Source: Sandaracinaceae bacterium
Lineage (GTDB): Bacteria > Myxococcota_A > Polyangia > Polyangiales > Houyiibacteriaceae
Reading direction: 5' to 3'
Length of the DNA: 64,000 nt
Assembly: GCA_020633075.1 (NCBI GenBank)
Contig: JACKEI010000001.1
Location: forward strand, 558,001 to 622,000
Both the position numbers and the translations under genes were made by a program. The notes beneath the pieces are model-generated. The model was given only the letters and a program-made list of their open reading frames with translations. It ran no database searches and had not been told where the DNA came from. The stretch's first letter is position 1. Each line of letters begins with the position of its first letter. Of this stretch, positions 47,900 through 58,594 are shown in pieces.

Positions 47900-48892
47900 A
47901 TGACCTATACCGGGGCCCAGACCGCCCGCACCGCTCGTGAACGCCTTGGCCAGGCGCTCGCTGCGCTCCAGCAGCACGCCGATATTCCTCAAGATGTCAT
48001 GGCGGTGGCCTCCAATATCGCTCAGTCCATCGGCGCCTTGTTCGAGGCCGAGCGCGCCTCGTCCGATCTAGACGGTCGATCGTCGGTCAAGAACGCGCTG
48101 GGCACGCTTGGTCAGACCCTCGCGCTCCTCCAGGACGTGCCACCGCAGTACAAGGCCCGGCTCGAGCCGGCCGTGGAAGCCATCGCCGCTGCCATGAGCG
48201 CCTTGTACCCGCTCGCGCACGCCGCGACCGTGCCACCTCCGCAGTCGGCGTACGCCGCGGCCACGGCTGTGGGCCACATCCCGCCGCACGCGCCCGTGCC
48301 TAACATCGGCCCCGCGCCCGGGGCTGCTCCCGCCCCTCAGCCCGCGCGGCCCGCCTCGCAGTACTCCCAGCACGGCAACGCCCCCGCTGCACAATACGCG
48401 GCGACCCAGCCCGCCCACGTCGCGGCTGCGCCCGTCGCGGCTGCACCCGCCGCGGGTGCACCCGTCGCGGCTGCGCCCGCCGCGGGTGCACCCGTCGCGG
48501 CTGCGCCCGTCGCTCCTACGCGCTCGCGCACCTCTGGGCCGCCTCCCGCGCCGACGCCCACGAACGGTCGGGCCTCGGTGGAGGCCAACATCGGCGCGAC
48601 CACCGAGAGCAACTTCTTCGTCGGGTTCTCGGGCGAGATCTCCGAGGGCGGCGTGTTCCTCGCGACGTACGACGTGCTGCCAGTGCGCGCCTCGGTCGAG
48701 GTGCTGGTGACGCTGCCCGGCGGCTTCGAGTTCAAGGTCAACGGCTGGGTCCGCTACGTCCGCGACCCCTTCGACTTCAGCGCGGACTCGGACCCCGGCA
48801 TGGGCATTCAGTTCGAAAACCTCATGCCCAGCGACCGTGAGCTCATCATGCGCTTCATCCGCAAGCGCGCGCCCACCTTCTACGACGACTGA
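47900..48892 (+). CDS. PilZ-domain protein with Ala/Pro linker
   Basis: A 330-residue protein. The N-terminal helical domain (about 1-115) is followed by a disordered Ala/Pro/Gln linker containing a threefold 10-residue repeat, and then a C-terminal PilZ domain of the myxobacterial type: ANIGATTESNFFVGFSGEISEGGVFLATYDVLPVRASVEVLVTLPGG, GWVRYVRDP, and GMGIQFENLMPSDRELIMRFIRKR. The strict c-di-GMP RxxxR motif is not obvious, so binding is doubtful. Such proteins act in signalling, motility or exopolysaccharide control. Confidence 0.8.
   Translation: MTYTGAQTARTARERLGQALAALQQHADIPQDVMAVASNIAQSIGALFEAERASSDLDGRSSVKNALGTLGQTLALLQDVPPQYKARLEPAVEAIAAAMSALYPLAHAATVPPPQSAYAAATAVGHIPPHAPVPNIGPAPGAAPAPQPARPASQYSQHGNAPAAQYAATQPAHVAAAPVAAAPAAGAPVAAAPAAGAPVAAAPVAPTRSRTSGPPPAPTPTNGRASVEANIGATTESNFFVGFSGEISEGGVFLATYDVLPVRASVEVLVTLPGGFEFKVNGWVRYVRDPFDFSADSDPGMGIQFENLMPSDRELIMRFIRKRAPTFYDD
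48428..48517 (+). repeat. 30-bp coding tandem repeat, three copies
   Basis: Within the PilZ gene, three adjacent 30-bp units (48428-48457, 48458-48487, 48488-48517) encode a 10-residue APVAAAPAAG-type unit. The copies differ by only a few bases. Repeat number probably varies between strains. Confidence 0.7.
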
Positions 48893-48940
48893 CGGGCGTC
48901 CGGCTGCAGCGCCCGTCCAGCGCCGCGACGAACGCGGCGC
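48891..48940. terminator. Double hairpin between PilZ and ArgJ genes
   Basis: GACGGGCG (48891-48898) pairs with CGCCCGTC (48910-48917), then GCGCCGCG (48920-48927) pairs with CGCGGCGC (48933-48940). The convergent PilZ and argJ genes end on either side. No U-tract follows, so efficiency is uncertain. Confidence 0.5.
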
Positions 48941-48949
48941 CGGGTTGCG

Positions 48950-50239
48950 TCAGGTCGTGTACTCCGCGTTGACCTTGACGTACTCGTAGGTGAGGTCGCA
49001 GCCCCACACGGTGGCCGAACCCTTCCCACCCCCGACCGAGACGTCGATGGTGGTCTTCTTGCGGTCGCGGATGCTGGCCGACACGGCGCCGAGGTCCAGG
49101 GGCACCGCCGCGCCGCGGTCGAAGAGCAGCGAGCCGTTGATCTCGATGCGAATGCTGGCAGGGTCCAGGAGGGCCTCGCGCCCCGGGCCGGGCTTGCCGA
49201 TGGCCATCACCACGCGGCCCCAGTTCGGGTCCGCGCCGAACACGGCGGCCTTCATGAGCGGCGAGTTGATGATCTGCTTGGCCATCGCCTTGGCGTCCAC
49301 GTCGTTGTCCGTCCCGTGCACGCGCGCCTCGATCAGCTTGGTCGCGCCCTCCGCTTGGTAGACCACGTCGCGCGCCAGCTTGAGGCACATCGCGGTCAGG
49401 CAGGCTTCGAGGTCGCGCTCGGCGTCCGGCGTCGTCGGGACCGCGCCCGTGGAGAAGACGACGAGCGAGTCACTGGTGCTGGTGTCCGTGTCCACGGAGA
49501 TGGCGTTGAACGTGGCGTCCACGGCGCGCTTCACCAGCGCTGACAGGCGCTCGCTGGGGACGTTCAGGTTGGTGAAGAAGTAGACCAGCATGGTGGCCAT
49601 GTTGGGCTCGATCATGCCGGCGCCCTTCGCCATGCCCGCCAGCACCACCTCACCAAAGCGCGCGGACGCCACCTTCGGCCCGCGGTCGGTCGTGAGGATG
49701 GCCGACGCCACGTCGGGGTGCAGCCCGTCGCGCAGCGCGCCTGGCAGCTGCGCGATGGCGGCCTCCACCTTCTTCATGGGGAGTGAGACGCCGATGACGC
49801 CCGTCGCCGAGGTGATCACGTCCAGGTCTCGGACGCCCAGGCGCTTGGCCACACCGTTGACGATGGCGCGCGTGTCGTCCATCGCGGTCGGCGTGAACAC
49901 GTTGGCGTTCTTGCTGATCACGACCAGGGTCTGAGCCGTGCCATCCGCCAGGTGCGCGCGGTCCAGCGTGACCGCCGGGCTGCACGAGCGGTTGCGCGTG
50001 AACACGCCTGCGGCGGGCCCTGGCGCCGGCATGGTCACCACCATGAAGTCCAGCGTGTCCGCGTACTTGATACCGGCCTTCAGCGCCGCGCTGCGCAGCC
50101 CGGCAGGCTGGTGCTCGAGGGTGCTCGCCACGGTGACGCGGCTCTTCGCGAGGACCGAGTCGAACGAGAACTGCGTCGCGTCGGGGTCGCCGTCCGAAGG
50201 CTCGTCGACGTGAACGAAATCAAGCTGCGCGTGGCTCAT
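48950..50239 (-). CDS. argJ: Arginine biosynthesis bifunctional protein ArgJ
   Basis: A 429-residue ornithine/glutamate acetyltransferase. The autocleavage site is in GMIEPNMATMLVY, with Thr216 as the new N-terminal nucleophile of the beta chain. GVFTRNRSCSPAV, VISKNANVFTP, ITSATGVIGVSLP, FNAISVDTDTSTSDS and FGADPNWGRVVMAIG are all family segments. It recycles acetyl from N-acetylornithine to glutamate, and may also make N-acetylglutamate, in cytosolic arginine synthesis. About 30 extra N-terminal residues precede the core. Neighbouring genes are not arginine genes. Confidence 0.96.
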   Translation of the reverse strand: MSHAQLDFVHVDEPSDGDPDATQFSFDSVLAKSRVTVASTLEHQPAGLRSAALKAGIKYADTLDFMVVTMPAPGPAAGVFTRNRSCSPAVTLDRAHLADGTAQTLVVISKNANVFTPTAMDDTRAIVNGVAKRLGVRDLDVITSATGVIGVSLPMKKVEAAIAQLPGALRDGLHPDVASAILTTDRGPKVASARFGEVVLAGMAKGAGMIEPNMATMLVYFFTNLNVPSERLSALVKRAVDATFNAISVDTDTSTSDSLVVFSTGAVPTTPDAERDLEACLTAMCLKLARDVVYQAEGATKLIEARVHGTDNDVDAKAMAKQIINSPLMKAAVFGADPNWGRVVMAIGKPGPGREALLDPASIRIEINGSLLFDRGAAVPLDLGAVSASIRDRKKTTIDVSVGGGKGSATVWGCDLTYEYVKVNAEYTT

Positions 50240-50279
50240 GCGCGTGTCTTACGTCGACGCACGGAAAGCAGCAAGACCC

Positions 50280-50912
50280 TCAGCGCGTCTTGCGCGGGCG
50301 CGCGGGCTTCACGGGGCTCGCGTCCCTGGGACGGCGCTTCGCGAGGTAGCTCGCGGCCAGCACGCCGCCAAGGCAGCCGAACAAGTGCCCCTGCCAAGAG
50401 ATGCCGGGCTGACCTGGCAGCACGCCCGGCAGCAGCCCACCCCAGAGCACTGCGGCGACCACGCTGAGCACGATGGCCAGCGGCTTGCGCTCGAACCAGC
50501 CGGTGGTCAGCAGGTAACCCAGGTAGCCGTAGACCACGCCGCTCGCGCCGATGTGCACGCTGTTCGAGGGTGCGATCAGCCACACCCCGAGCCCACCGAC
50601 GAGCATGGCCGTAATGAACACCACCACGTAGTCGCGCACGCTCCGGAGGATGACGGCACCCCCCAACAGCAGCATGCCGATGCTGTTGTTCAGCACGTGC
50701 CCGAAGCCACCGTGCAGAAACGGAGCGAGCAGGATCCCCACGAGCCCGCGCTGCGTGCGCGGACGCACGCCCAGACCGTCCAGGCTCATGCCGGGGAGCA
50801 CCGTGTCCACGGCCTCGATGACCCACCAGGACGCGATGACGAAGAGCAGCAGCCACTTGTACAAGGTCAGCTCCTTGCGGAGCGCCAGCATGGCCGTGTT
50901 GCGTTCACCCAT
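50280..50912 (-). CDS. Rhomboid-family intramembrane serine protease
   Basis: A 210-residue, six-helix membrane protein. The catalytic pair is Ser124 in GASGVVYGYLG and His176 in GHLFGCLGG; the oxyanion-side HVLNN (about 72-76) is also present. It cleaves transmembrane substrates in the inner membrane. The tail is basic and cytosolic. It lies just upstream of argJ on the same strand, separated by 40 bp. Confidence 0.93.
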   Translation of the reverse strand: MGERNTAMLALRKELTLYKWLLLFVIASWWVIEAVDTVLPGMSLDGLGVRPRTQRGLVGILLAPFLHGGFGHVLNNSIGMLLLGGAVILRSVRDYVVVFITAMLVGGLGVWLIAPSNSVHIGASGVVYGYLGYLLTTGWFERKPLAIVLSVVAAVLWGGLLPGVLPGQPGISWQGHLFGCLGGVLAASYLAKRRPRDASPVKPARPRKTR

Positions 50913-51057
50913 GTCGGGAGCCTAGCAGCCCGCCGCTCTGGCGGTCACACAACGCCCGGGCCGGCACGGGCAGACACGAGTCGCGCGGGCGAACTGGCGC
51001 GCGGAACCCGCTGGGCTTCCGCGGCGACCCCAGCCCAGGGGGCCTCTTTGCTCAAAC

Positions 51058-51071
51058 TAGAACATGTTTCA
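51058..51071. promoter_or_regulatory. KstR-like operator upstream of fadD3
   Basis: TAGAACATGTTTCA fits TNNAACNNGTTNNA, the operator of the steroid repressor KstR of Actinobacteria. It ends 30 bp before the fadD3 start. TAGCAT (51090-51095) follows as a possible -10, which would make the transcript nearly leaderless. Confidence 0.72.
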
Positions 51072-51101
51072 CTTTACCGAGGGGCCTGCTAGCATACGCG
51101 G

Positions 51102-52697
51102 ATGAGTGAAGATTGCCCTCGTGGGGACCTCGAGTTCGGGACCATCCCCGGCATGGTCGAGCGCTGCGCTGCAACGTATGGGGACGCCCTGGCCGTGGTG
51201 GACGGCGACGTCCGGCTGAGCTTCTCGGAGTTCGCCGCGCGCGTGGAGCAGGCCGCCAAGGCCTACATCGCGGCGGGCGTGCAGAAGGGCGACCGCATCG
51301 CCATCTGGGCCCCGAACATGTGGGAGTGGATGGTCGTCGCGGTGGGCGCGCACGCGGCGGGCGCCGTCGTGGTGCCGGTCAACACACGCTACAAGGGCAT
51401 CGAGGCGGCCTTCCTGCTCAAGAAGAGCGGCGCCAAGGTGCTGCTCACCGTGTCCGGCTTCCTCGGCAACGACTACGTCGCGCTCCTCGCGTCGTCGGGG
51501 GAGGCGCTGCCGGCGCTGGAGAAGACGGTCATCCTGCGGGGGGACGTCACCGGGGAGAGCGAGTCGCTCGGCACCTTCCTCGCTCGCGGCGCCGAGATCA
51601 CCGACGCCGACGCCGCCGCGCGTCGCGCCTCGGTCTCGCCCGACGACCTCGCCGACGTGCTCTTCACCTCAGGCACCACCGGTGAGCCCAAGGGAGCCAT
51701 GTGCACCCACGCGCAAGACCTCCGCACCTTCCGCGCGTGGAGCTACATCGCGGGGCTGCGGCCCGGCGACCGTTACCTGGTGGTCATGCCCTTCTTCCAC
51801 AGCTTCGGCTACAAGGCCGGCTGGCTCTCCGCGCTGATGAACGGCTGCACCACGTACCCGGAGCCCGTCTTCAGCGTGGACGTAGTGCTCGAGCGCACGC
51901 AGCAGGACCGCATCACCGTGCTGCCGGGCCCCCCGGCGCTCTACCAGTCCATCCTGATGCACCCGAAGCGCGGCGACTACGACATCTCCAGCCTGCGCCT
52001 GGCCGTCACGGGCGCGGCCAGCATCCCGGTGGAGCTCATCGAGCGGATGCGCGACGAGCTGCAGTTCGAGACCGTCATCACGGCCTACGGGCTGACCGAG
52101 AGCACCGGCTGCGTGACGATGTGTCGCCAGGGGGACTCCCCGGAGACCATCGCCCAGACCTCCGGGCGCGCCATGCCGGACGTGGAGGTGCGCATCGTGG
52201 ACACCGACAACCAGCCGCTGCCGCCCAACGAGCCCGGAGAGATCGTCTTGCGCGGCTACAACGTGATGGTGGGCTACCTGGACGCCGAGGAGCAGACGCG
52301 CGAGGCCATCGACGCCGACGGGTGGCTGCACACGGGCGACGTCGGGATGCTGGACGAGCAGGGCAACATCCGCATCACGGACCGCATGAAGGACATGTTC
52401 ATCGTCGGGGGCTTCAACGCGTACCCGGCGGAGATCGAGAACACGCTGCTGCGCATGCCCGGCGTGGGCGAAGTGGCCGTCATCGGCGTGCCCGACGAGC
52501 GCCTGGGCGAGGTGGGCATGGCCTTCGTGGTGCCGGCGCCGGGAGCGACGCTGACGCCCGAGCAGATCATCGCCTGGTCGCGCGAGAACATGGCCAACTT
52601 CAAGGTCCCGCGCAGCGCCCAGGTGGTGGACGCGCTCCCGCGTAACCCCACCGGCAAGGTGCAGAAGTTCAAGCTGCGGGAGGCCCTCGATGCCTGA
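51102..52697 (+). CDS. fadD3: Acyl-CoA synthetase, FadD3-like HIP-CoA ligase
   Basis: A 531-residue ANL-superfamily ligase. It has LFTSGTTGEPKGAM (P-loop), AYGLTESTG, WLHTGDVGMLDEQG, TDRMKDMFIVGGFNAYPAEIEN and NPTGKVQK with the catalytic Lys. The last segments are close to mycobacterial FadD3, which adds CoA to HIP, the propionate carrying steroid rings C and D left after HsaA-D have removed rings A and B. The KstR-like operator just upstream and the Hsa genes 8 kb away support this. A different medium- or long-chain acyl-CoA ligase remains possible. Confidence 0.85.
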   Translation: MSEDCPRGDLEFGTIPGMVERCAATYGDALAVVDGDVRLSFSEFAARVEQAAKAYIAAGVQKGDRIAIWAPNMWEWMVVAVGAHAAGAVVVPVNTRYKGIEAAFLLKKSGAKVLLTVSGFLGNDYVALLASSGEALPALEKTVILRGDVTGESESLGTFLARGAEITDADAAARRASVSPDDLADVLFTSGTTGEPKGAMCTHAQDLRTFRAWSYIAGLRPGDRYLVVMPFFHSFGYKAGWLSALMNGCTTYPEPVFSVDVVLERTQQDRITVLPGPPALYQSILMHPKRGDYDISSLRLAVTGAASIPVELIERMRDELQFETVITAYGLTESTGCVTMCRQGDSPETIAQTSGRAMPDVEVRIVDTDNQPLPPNEPGEIVLRGYNVMVGYLDAEEQTREAIDADGWLHTGDVGMLDEQGNIRITDRMKDMFIVGGFNAYPAEIENTLLRMPGVGEVAVIGVPDERLGEVGMAFVVPAPGATLTPEQIIAWSRENMANFKVPRSAQVVDALPRNPTGKVQKFKLREALDA

Positions 52698-53463
52698 GAC
52701 CTTGTTTCCAGATGGCGTCGCGCTCGTGGTGGGCGGCAGCGGGGGGGTCGGACAGGCCATCGCCCTCGAGCTCGCACAGCAGGGCTGCGACGTGGCGGTC
52801 ACCTATCGCTCCAACGAAGACGCCGCGCGGGCCGTGGTCGCGGAGGTCGAGGCGCTCGGTCGCCGCGCGTCCGCCCACGCGCTCTCGTTGACCGATGAGC
52901 CCAGCGTGGGGGCGTGCGTCGAGGCCGTGGCCCAGCGCTACGGTCGGCTCCACACCGTGGTGCACGCCGCCGGGAGCCCCATCGACCAGCCGTACTTCTC
53001 CGGCGTCACACCGGAGCAGTGGTGTGCGGTCATGGACGCCGACGTGAACGGCTTCTTCCACGTGGCGCACCACACGTTGCCAAAGCTCAAGGCGGGGGGC
53101 GGCGGGTCCTTCGTCTACGTCAGCAGCGCCGGGCTCGCGCGCTATCCCACCGGTGACGTCCTGTCCGTGGCCCCCAAAGGCGCGGTGGAGGCGCTGATGC
53201 GCGCCATCGCGAAGGAGGAGGGGCGCTTCGGTATCCGCGCCAACAACGTGGCCCTCGGCGTCATCGACGCGGGCATGTTCCATCGCCTAGTGGAGACGGG
53301 CGAGCTCAACCAAGCGTACCTGGACGCTTCCAAGCGCAACATCGCGCTGCGCCGCTTCGGGCGCGCGGAGGAGGTCGCCCAAGCGGCGGCGTTCTTGGCG
53401 TCCTCACGCGCCAGCTACGTCACCGGCCAGACGCTCATGCTGGACGGCGGCTACAGCATCTGA
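52690..53463 (+). CDS. Short-chain dehydrogenase, possible IpdF-like step
   Basis: A 257-residue SDR whose start overlaps the fadD3 stop, so translation is coupled. ALVVGGSGGVGQAIA is the NAD(P) loop and VVHAAGSP the active-site strand. The catalytic Tyr of YxxxK is Ser (S159-V-A-P-K163). The C-terminus, YVTGQTLMLDGGY, is typical. IpdF in mycobacteria reduces 5-hydroxy-HIP-CoA and lies beside fadD3, so a similar role is inferred. The lost Tyr makes catalysis uncertain. Confidence 0.75.
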   Translation: MPETLFPDGVALVVGGSGGVGQAIALELAQQGCDVAVTYRSNEDAARAVVAEVEALGRRASAHALSLTDEPSVGACVEAVAQRYGRLHTVVHAAGSPIDQPYFSGVTPEQWCAVMDADVNGFFHVAHHTLPKLKAGGGGSFVYVSSAGLARYPTGDVLSVAPKGAVEALMRAIAKEEGRFGIRANNVALGVIDAGMFHRLVETGELNQAYLDASKRNIALRRFGRAEEVAQAAAFLASSRASYVTGQTLMLDGGYSI

Positions 53464-53472
53464 GCGCGCCCC

Positions 53473-53904
53473 TCACCCCGCGCGCAGCGTGATCATCCCC
53501 GTCGTGGCTTCCACTCCCTCGGGCGCGTTCCACGGGTCGATCACCTGGGCCTGGACCGCGTCGTACGCGAAGCACAGGTCGAGTGGCCCCATGGCGGCGA
53601 GGTCGAGCGCGAAGCCCACGTCGAGCAGGGTGCTCACGCGCGCGCCGATCACCACCTTGGTGAAGGCGTCGGGGGCGTGCAGCACGTTCGTGTCCGCGAA
53701 CGACACGCGCACGTACGGACGGTGCGGCTTGGGCGGAGAGATCCGCAGCGAGCGCGGGTAGCTCCGCGAGAAGCCGAACACGCGGATGGCCGTGCGGCCG
53801 TGGTTCTCGATGTGGAGGGGCAGCAGGAGCGGTGCGCCAGGAGCGACAGGCTCGATGCCGAGTCGGACGCCGTCGATCACGGGGCCCCAGGCTGGTTCGG
53901 TCAT
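53473..53904 (-). CDS. Hypothetical protein, 143 aa
   Basis: A soluble, beta-rich protein without signal peptide: LLLPLHIENHGRTAIRVFGFSRSYPRSLRISPPKP, then VIGARVSTLLDVGFALDLAAMGPLDLCFAYDA. It looks like a single immunoglobulin-like or beta-sandwich domain, but I know no family match. It converges on the SDR gene (9 bp gap) and follows the hybrid kinase on the opposite side. Confidence 0.6.
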   Translation of the reverse strand: MTEPAWGPVIDGVRLGIEPVAPGAPLLLPLHIENHGRTAIRVFGFSRSYPRSLRISPPKPHRPYVRVSFADTNVLHAPDAFTKVVIGARVSTLLDVGFALDLAAMGPLDLCFAYDAVQAQVIDPWNAPEGVEATTGMITLRAG

Positions 53905-53956
53905 AGCGAGCGCCAGGGTAGCAGCGCGAACGGGCCTGCATGGAGTAAAGCGAGAC

Positions 53957-55603
<1,647 letters not shown>

Positions 55604-55635
55604 GGAGAGTCGCTGCGCAGCCTATCAGATACGGC

Positions 55636-56715
55636 TCACTCGCAGTGAACGATGGCGCCCATTCGCACGAAGCCAGCGCCTTGTGCGTAGAGTCCCAAGG
55701 TGGTGCCAGGGGCAAGGCGGCCGCGCTCGCGCGCAGCGTGCCAGTTGACCACGGGGCCACAGCCGCCGAGGTGGGCGACGGACTCGTAGGTGTGCACGGC
55801 GGCGTCGGATCCGATGCCCAAGCACTCGGCGATCGCCCCCGGTATCCACGCGCGTGGCTGGACGGCGCAGAGCGTGTCGATGGACTCGGGATCGATCCCT
55901 TCCGCGGCGGCCAACTCTCGCATCGTCCGCACGCCCATTCGCACGGTCTCCTTCATCAGGTAGCGAGCGCCCTCGTGGTCGACCGAGCCCACGCGTGAGC
56001 GTCCGCCAGGGAGGTACCACGGCGGGTCCGTGGGATCGCTGTCGCGCACGAAGGTAACCGAGAGGTAGTGCTCGCCATGGCTGCGCCCCTCGATGCGGCC
56101 GAGTCGATAGGGGCCCTCGCTCGCCGTGACCACCAGCGCACATGCACCGTCGCCCAGGCCCGGCGAGGCGGGGTGGGCCATGGGAAACGAGCGCGTGATG
56201 AGGTGCGACTGGGTCAGCAGCACGACCTTCGCCTGGCCCGACGCGATCAGGCCTGCGGCGGTCTTCAGCTGCACCAGCGAGCTGGCGCAGGCGGCGTCCA
56301 CGCCCCAGGCGATGGCCCGCTCGGCCCCGACGGCGTTGGCGACGTAGTTGGCCCCCGAGGGGGACACGCGGTCGGGGATCATCGCCCAGGACATCACCAC
56401 GTCCACGTCCGCGCCGTCGATGCCCGCGTCCTGCAGCGCCCGGCTCGCCGCGATGGCCTCGGCCTCGCGGGACCCCATCGCGTCGTCCGCGATGCGTCGC
56501 TCGACCGCTCCGATGAACGGGTCGAGGCTCTCGGCCGAGATGTGCCGATCGGAGATGCGCCCCGCCAGATCATCCTGATCGCGCGGGATGTCCATGAAGG
56601 TTCGATCGCTGCCGACCTGCCCGCGCGGCGCCGAGAACGCAGGGGGCCACGCCGCGTTGGTGCGCACGACGTCGGGGAACCAGGTCGCGATGCCTCGAAT
56701 GAAGATGGGCGTCAT
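55636..56715 (-). CDS. Ketosynthase III-like condensing enzyme, atypical triad
   Basis: A 359-residue thiolase-fold protein of the KAS III group. DAACASSLVQL gives the acyl-binding Cys133. The usual His and Asn of the KAS III triad are not in place: the first site reads VQPRAW (Gln276) and the second AHLGGCG (His305). A condensing or acyl-transfer role using an unusual triad is likely. Its ATG overlaps the ThDP enzyme stop (ATGA), so the two are translationally coupled and probably make one small molecule. The product is unknown. Confidence 0.75.
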   Translation of the reverse strand: MTPIFIRGIATWFPDVVRTNAAWPPAFSAPRGQVGSDRTFMDIPRDQDDLAGRISDRHISAESLDPFIGAVERRIADDAMGSREAEAIAASRALQDAGIDGADVDVVMSWAMIPDRVSPSGANYVANAVGAERAIAWGVDAACASSLVQLKTAAGLIASGQAKVVLLTQSHLITRSFPMAHPASPGLGDGACALVVTASEGPYRLGRIEGRSHGEHYLSVTFVRDSDPTDPPWYLPGGRSRVGSVDHEGARYLMKETVRMGVRTMRELAAAEGIDPESIDTLCAVQPRAWIPGAIAECLGIGSDAAVHTYESVAHLGGCGPVVNWHAARERGRLAPGTTLGLYAQGAGFVRMGAIVHCE

Positions 56716-58577
56716 TGGCCGCTCGCTCCCGTCGCGAGCATCGACATGTGCTGGAGCGCCTCCACGCGCCCCCCTCCTCGGATCCGGCTCTCGCGGTCGA
56801 TGCGGATGTCCAGGAGCACCGGGCCGCCGAAGGGGCGCAGCTCACGCAGCAGCGACGGGGTGATCTGCCCGGGCCCCTCGATGATGGCAGCCGGCATTCC
56901 AATCGCACGCGACCACGAGGCGAAGTCGATGAAGGGCGACTCCCACGCGTCGGCCTGCCCGAAGATCTGCTTCATCCCATGGTGCACCATGTTGTAGCGC
57001 GCGTCGTTGAACACCGCGAACACGACAGGCAGACGCTCCCTCACGGCGACGAGCGCCTCCATCCCGGCCATCTGCATGCCCCCGTCTCCGCATACGCAGA
57101 CCACCCCTCGCCGTCGGTCCGCCAGCGCGAGCCCGATGGAACCCGCGATGCCAGAGCCCATGCTGCCCAGGTTCAGGTGAATCTGGAACTGGTCGCTGCT
57201 CGTCGCGACCAGGTAGTGCAGCGCAAAGAGCATGTGCTCTCCGATGTCCGTGATGAAGCGCGTGTCGGGGCCCGTAGCGGCCTGGAGATCGGCCAGCGCG
57301 CGGTGCGGCCGGATGCGCGGCGCGTCGTCGCCTGCGAAGTCCGGGACGTCGAAGGCCGGCTCGCGCTTGATGGCGCGTAGCGTCGCATGGCAGGTCCCGT
57401 TCAACAGCCCTTCTTGGCTGACCACCTCGTAGGCCGCTTCCGCAAAGGCGCCGACATCACTCTGGATGGCGAGCGCGGTCGGTGCGTTGCGGTTGAAGAC
57501 GGCGGGGTCGATGTCCACGTGGACGAGGCGACCGCCCACTCCGATGTACGGTGTCGGACCCATCGAGGTGTCGTCCAGGTCGGTACCGAGCACCAGCGCG
57601 ACGTCCACCGGCTCGGCCGTGTATCTGCGGGCCCACATCGACGCGGCCATGCCTCCCGTCCGCAGAGAGCGGGGGTGCAGCTCACTCACGACGCCCTTCG
57701 CGCGCGGGGTCGTCACGAAGGGGACATCGAGGAGATCCACCAGCCGCTGCACGGCCGGCTCGTGGCCACGGCAGCCGCCACCCAGCACGATCAACGGGCG
57801 CCTGCCAGCGGCCACCCAGCGCATGGCCACCGCAGTGGCCTCGGCGTCCGGCGCGAGCACGTAGCGCTTGGCGGCGGGAGCGACCGGCACCTCCGGCGCG
57901 GACGGCGTCGCGCGGTCGAGAGGTACCACCAAGAGGGCGGGCCCCGGATGGATGGGGGAGGTGGCTGCGTCCAGCGCGGCCAGCGCCTGCGTCGCGGCAG
58001 AGCGCGGGTGTGCGACGCGCACGCGGGCGCGGGTGATGGGTGCCAGGATCTGCTCGACCCCCAGCCCTGCCGGGCCGGAGTCCTGGGCGAGGCAGCCGCC
58101 GTGCGTGGCCCAGGGGACGTCCCCGCAGATCACCAGCATGGGGATGCGCTCCAGGCTCGCCGAGGCGATGCCGGTGACCGTGTTGGTGATGCCCGGGCCG
58201 GCGGTGACCACCACGCACGGCGTCTTTCCCGAGGCGCGCTGATAGGCGGCGGCGGCGAACGCGGCGTTGGACTCGTGCCGCGACTCGATCAGGGTCACCC
58301 CAGGGGTCATGCGCAGGGCCTCGAAGATGGGACACACCGGGCCACCGGGGATGCCGAAGTAGGTGTCCACGCCGCGCGCGAGCAGGGCCGTGACCAGCCG
58401 CATGGCTGCCGCGTCGGCGGGAAGGGTGGATGTCTGCGGCGGAGCGAAGATGCCGCGGATGTCCGAGTCGCGGCGACCCGCGTCAGCGGTGTCGTCGTCG
58501 TTGCTGGGGTCGAGGGAGAGTGCGCTCCGGCCCGAGAGGGGCGCCGTGGCTTGGGAGGAGAGGACGGGGGAGGTCAT
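56712..58577 (-). CDS. ThDP-dependent enzyme, acetolactate synthase-like
   Basis: A 621-residue ThDP-binding protein with three domains. Residues about 55-215: GVDTYFGIPGGPV and LIESRHESNAAFAAAAYQRASG with the ThDP-activating Glu. Middle domain: about 245-380. Residues about 400-600: CGDGGMQMAGMEALV through FNDARYNMVHH, the GDG-x(25-30)-N motif. The ~50-residue acidic N-terminal tail is extra. It is closest to acetolactate synthase large subunits but lies alone without a small subunit and is coupled to a KAS III-like gene. A carboligation yielding an acyloin is plausible. Confidence 0.85.
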   Translation of the reverse strand: MTSPVLSSQATAPLSGRSALSLDPSNDDDTADAGRRDSDIRGIFAPPQTSTLPADAAAMRLVTALLARGVDTYFGIPGGPVCPIFEALRMTPGVTLIESRHESNAAFAAAAYQRASGKTPCVVVTAGPGITNTVTGIASASLERIPMLVICGDVPWATHGGCLAQDSGPAGLGVEQILAPITRARVRVAHPRSAATQALAALDAATSPIHPGPALLVVPLDRATPSAPEVPVAPAAKRYVLAPDAEATAVAMRWVAAGRRPLIVLGGGCRGHEPAVQRLVDLLDVPFVTTPRAKGVVSELHPRSLRTGGMAASMWARRYTAEPVDVALVLGTDLDDTSMGPTPYIGVGGRLVHVDIDPAVFNRNAPTALAIQSDVGAFAEAAYEVVSQEGLLNGTCHATLRAIKREPAFDVPDFAGDDAPRIRPHRALADLQAATGPDTRFITDIGEHMLFALHYLVATSSDQFQIHLNLGSMGSGIAGSIGLALADRRRGVVCVCGDGGMQMAGMEALVAVRERLPVVFAVFNDARYNMVHHGMKQIFGQADAWESPFIDFASWSRAIGMPAAIIEGPGQITPSLLRELRPFGGPVLLDIRIDRESRIRGGGRVEALQHMSMLATGASGQ

Positions 58578-58594
58578 GACGACCGCGGAATGCA

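Noticed and set aside
48428..48517. Possible CRISPR-like array
   Set aside because: Units are contiguous without spacers and in frame inside a gene; it is a coding repeat.
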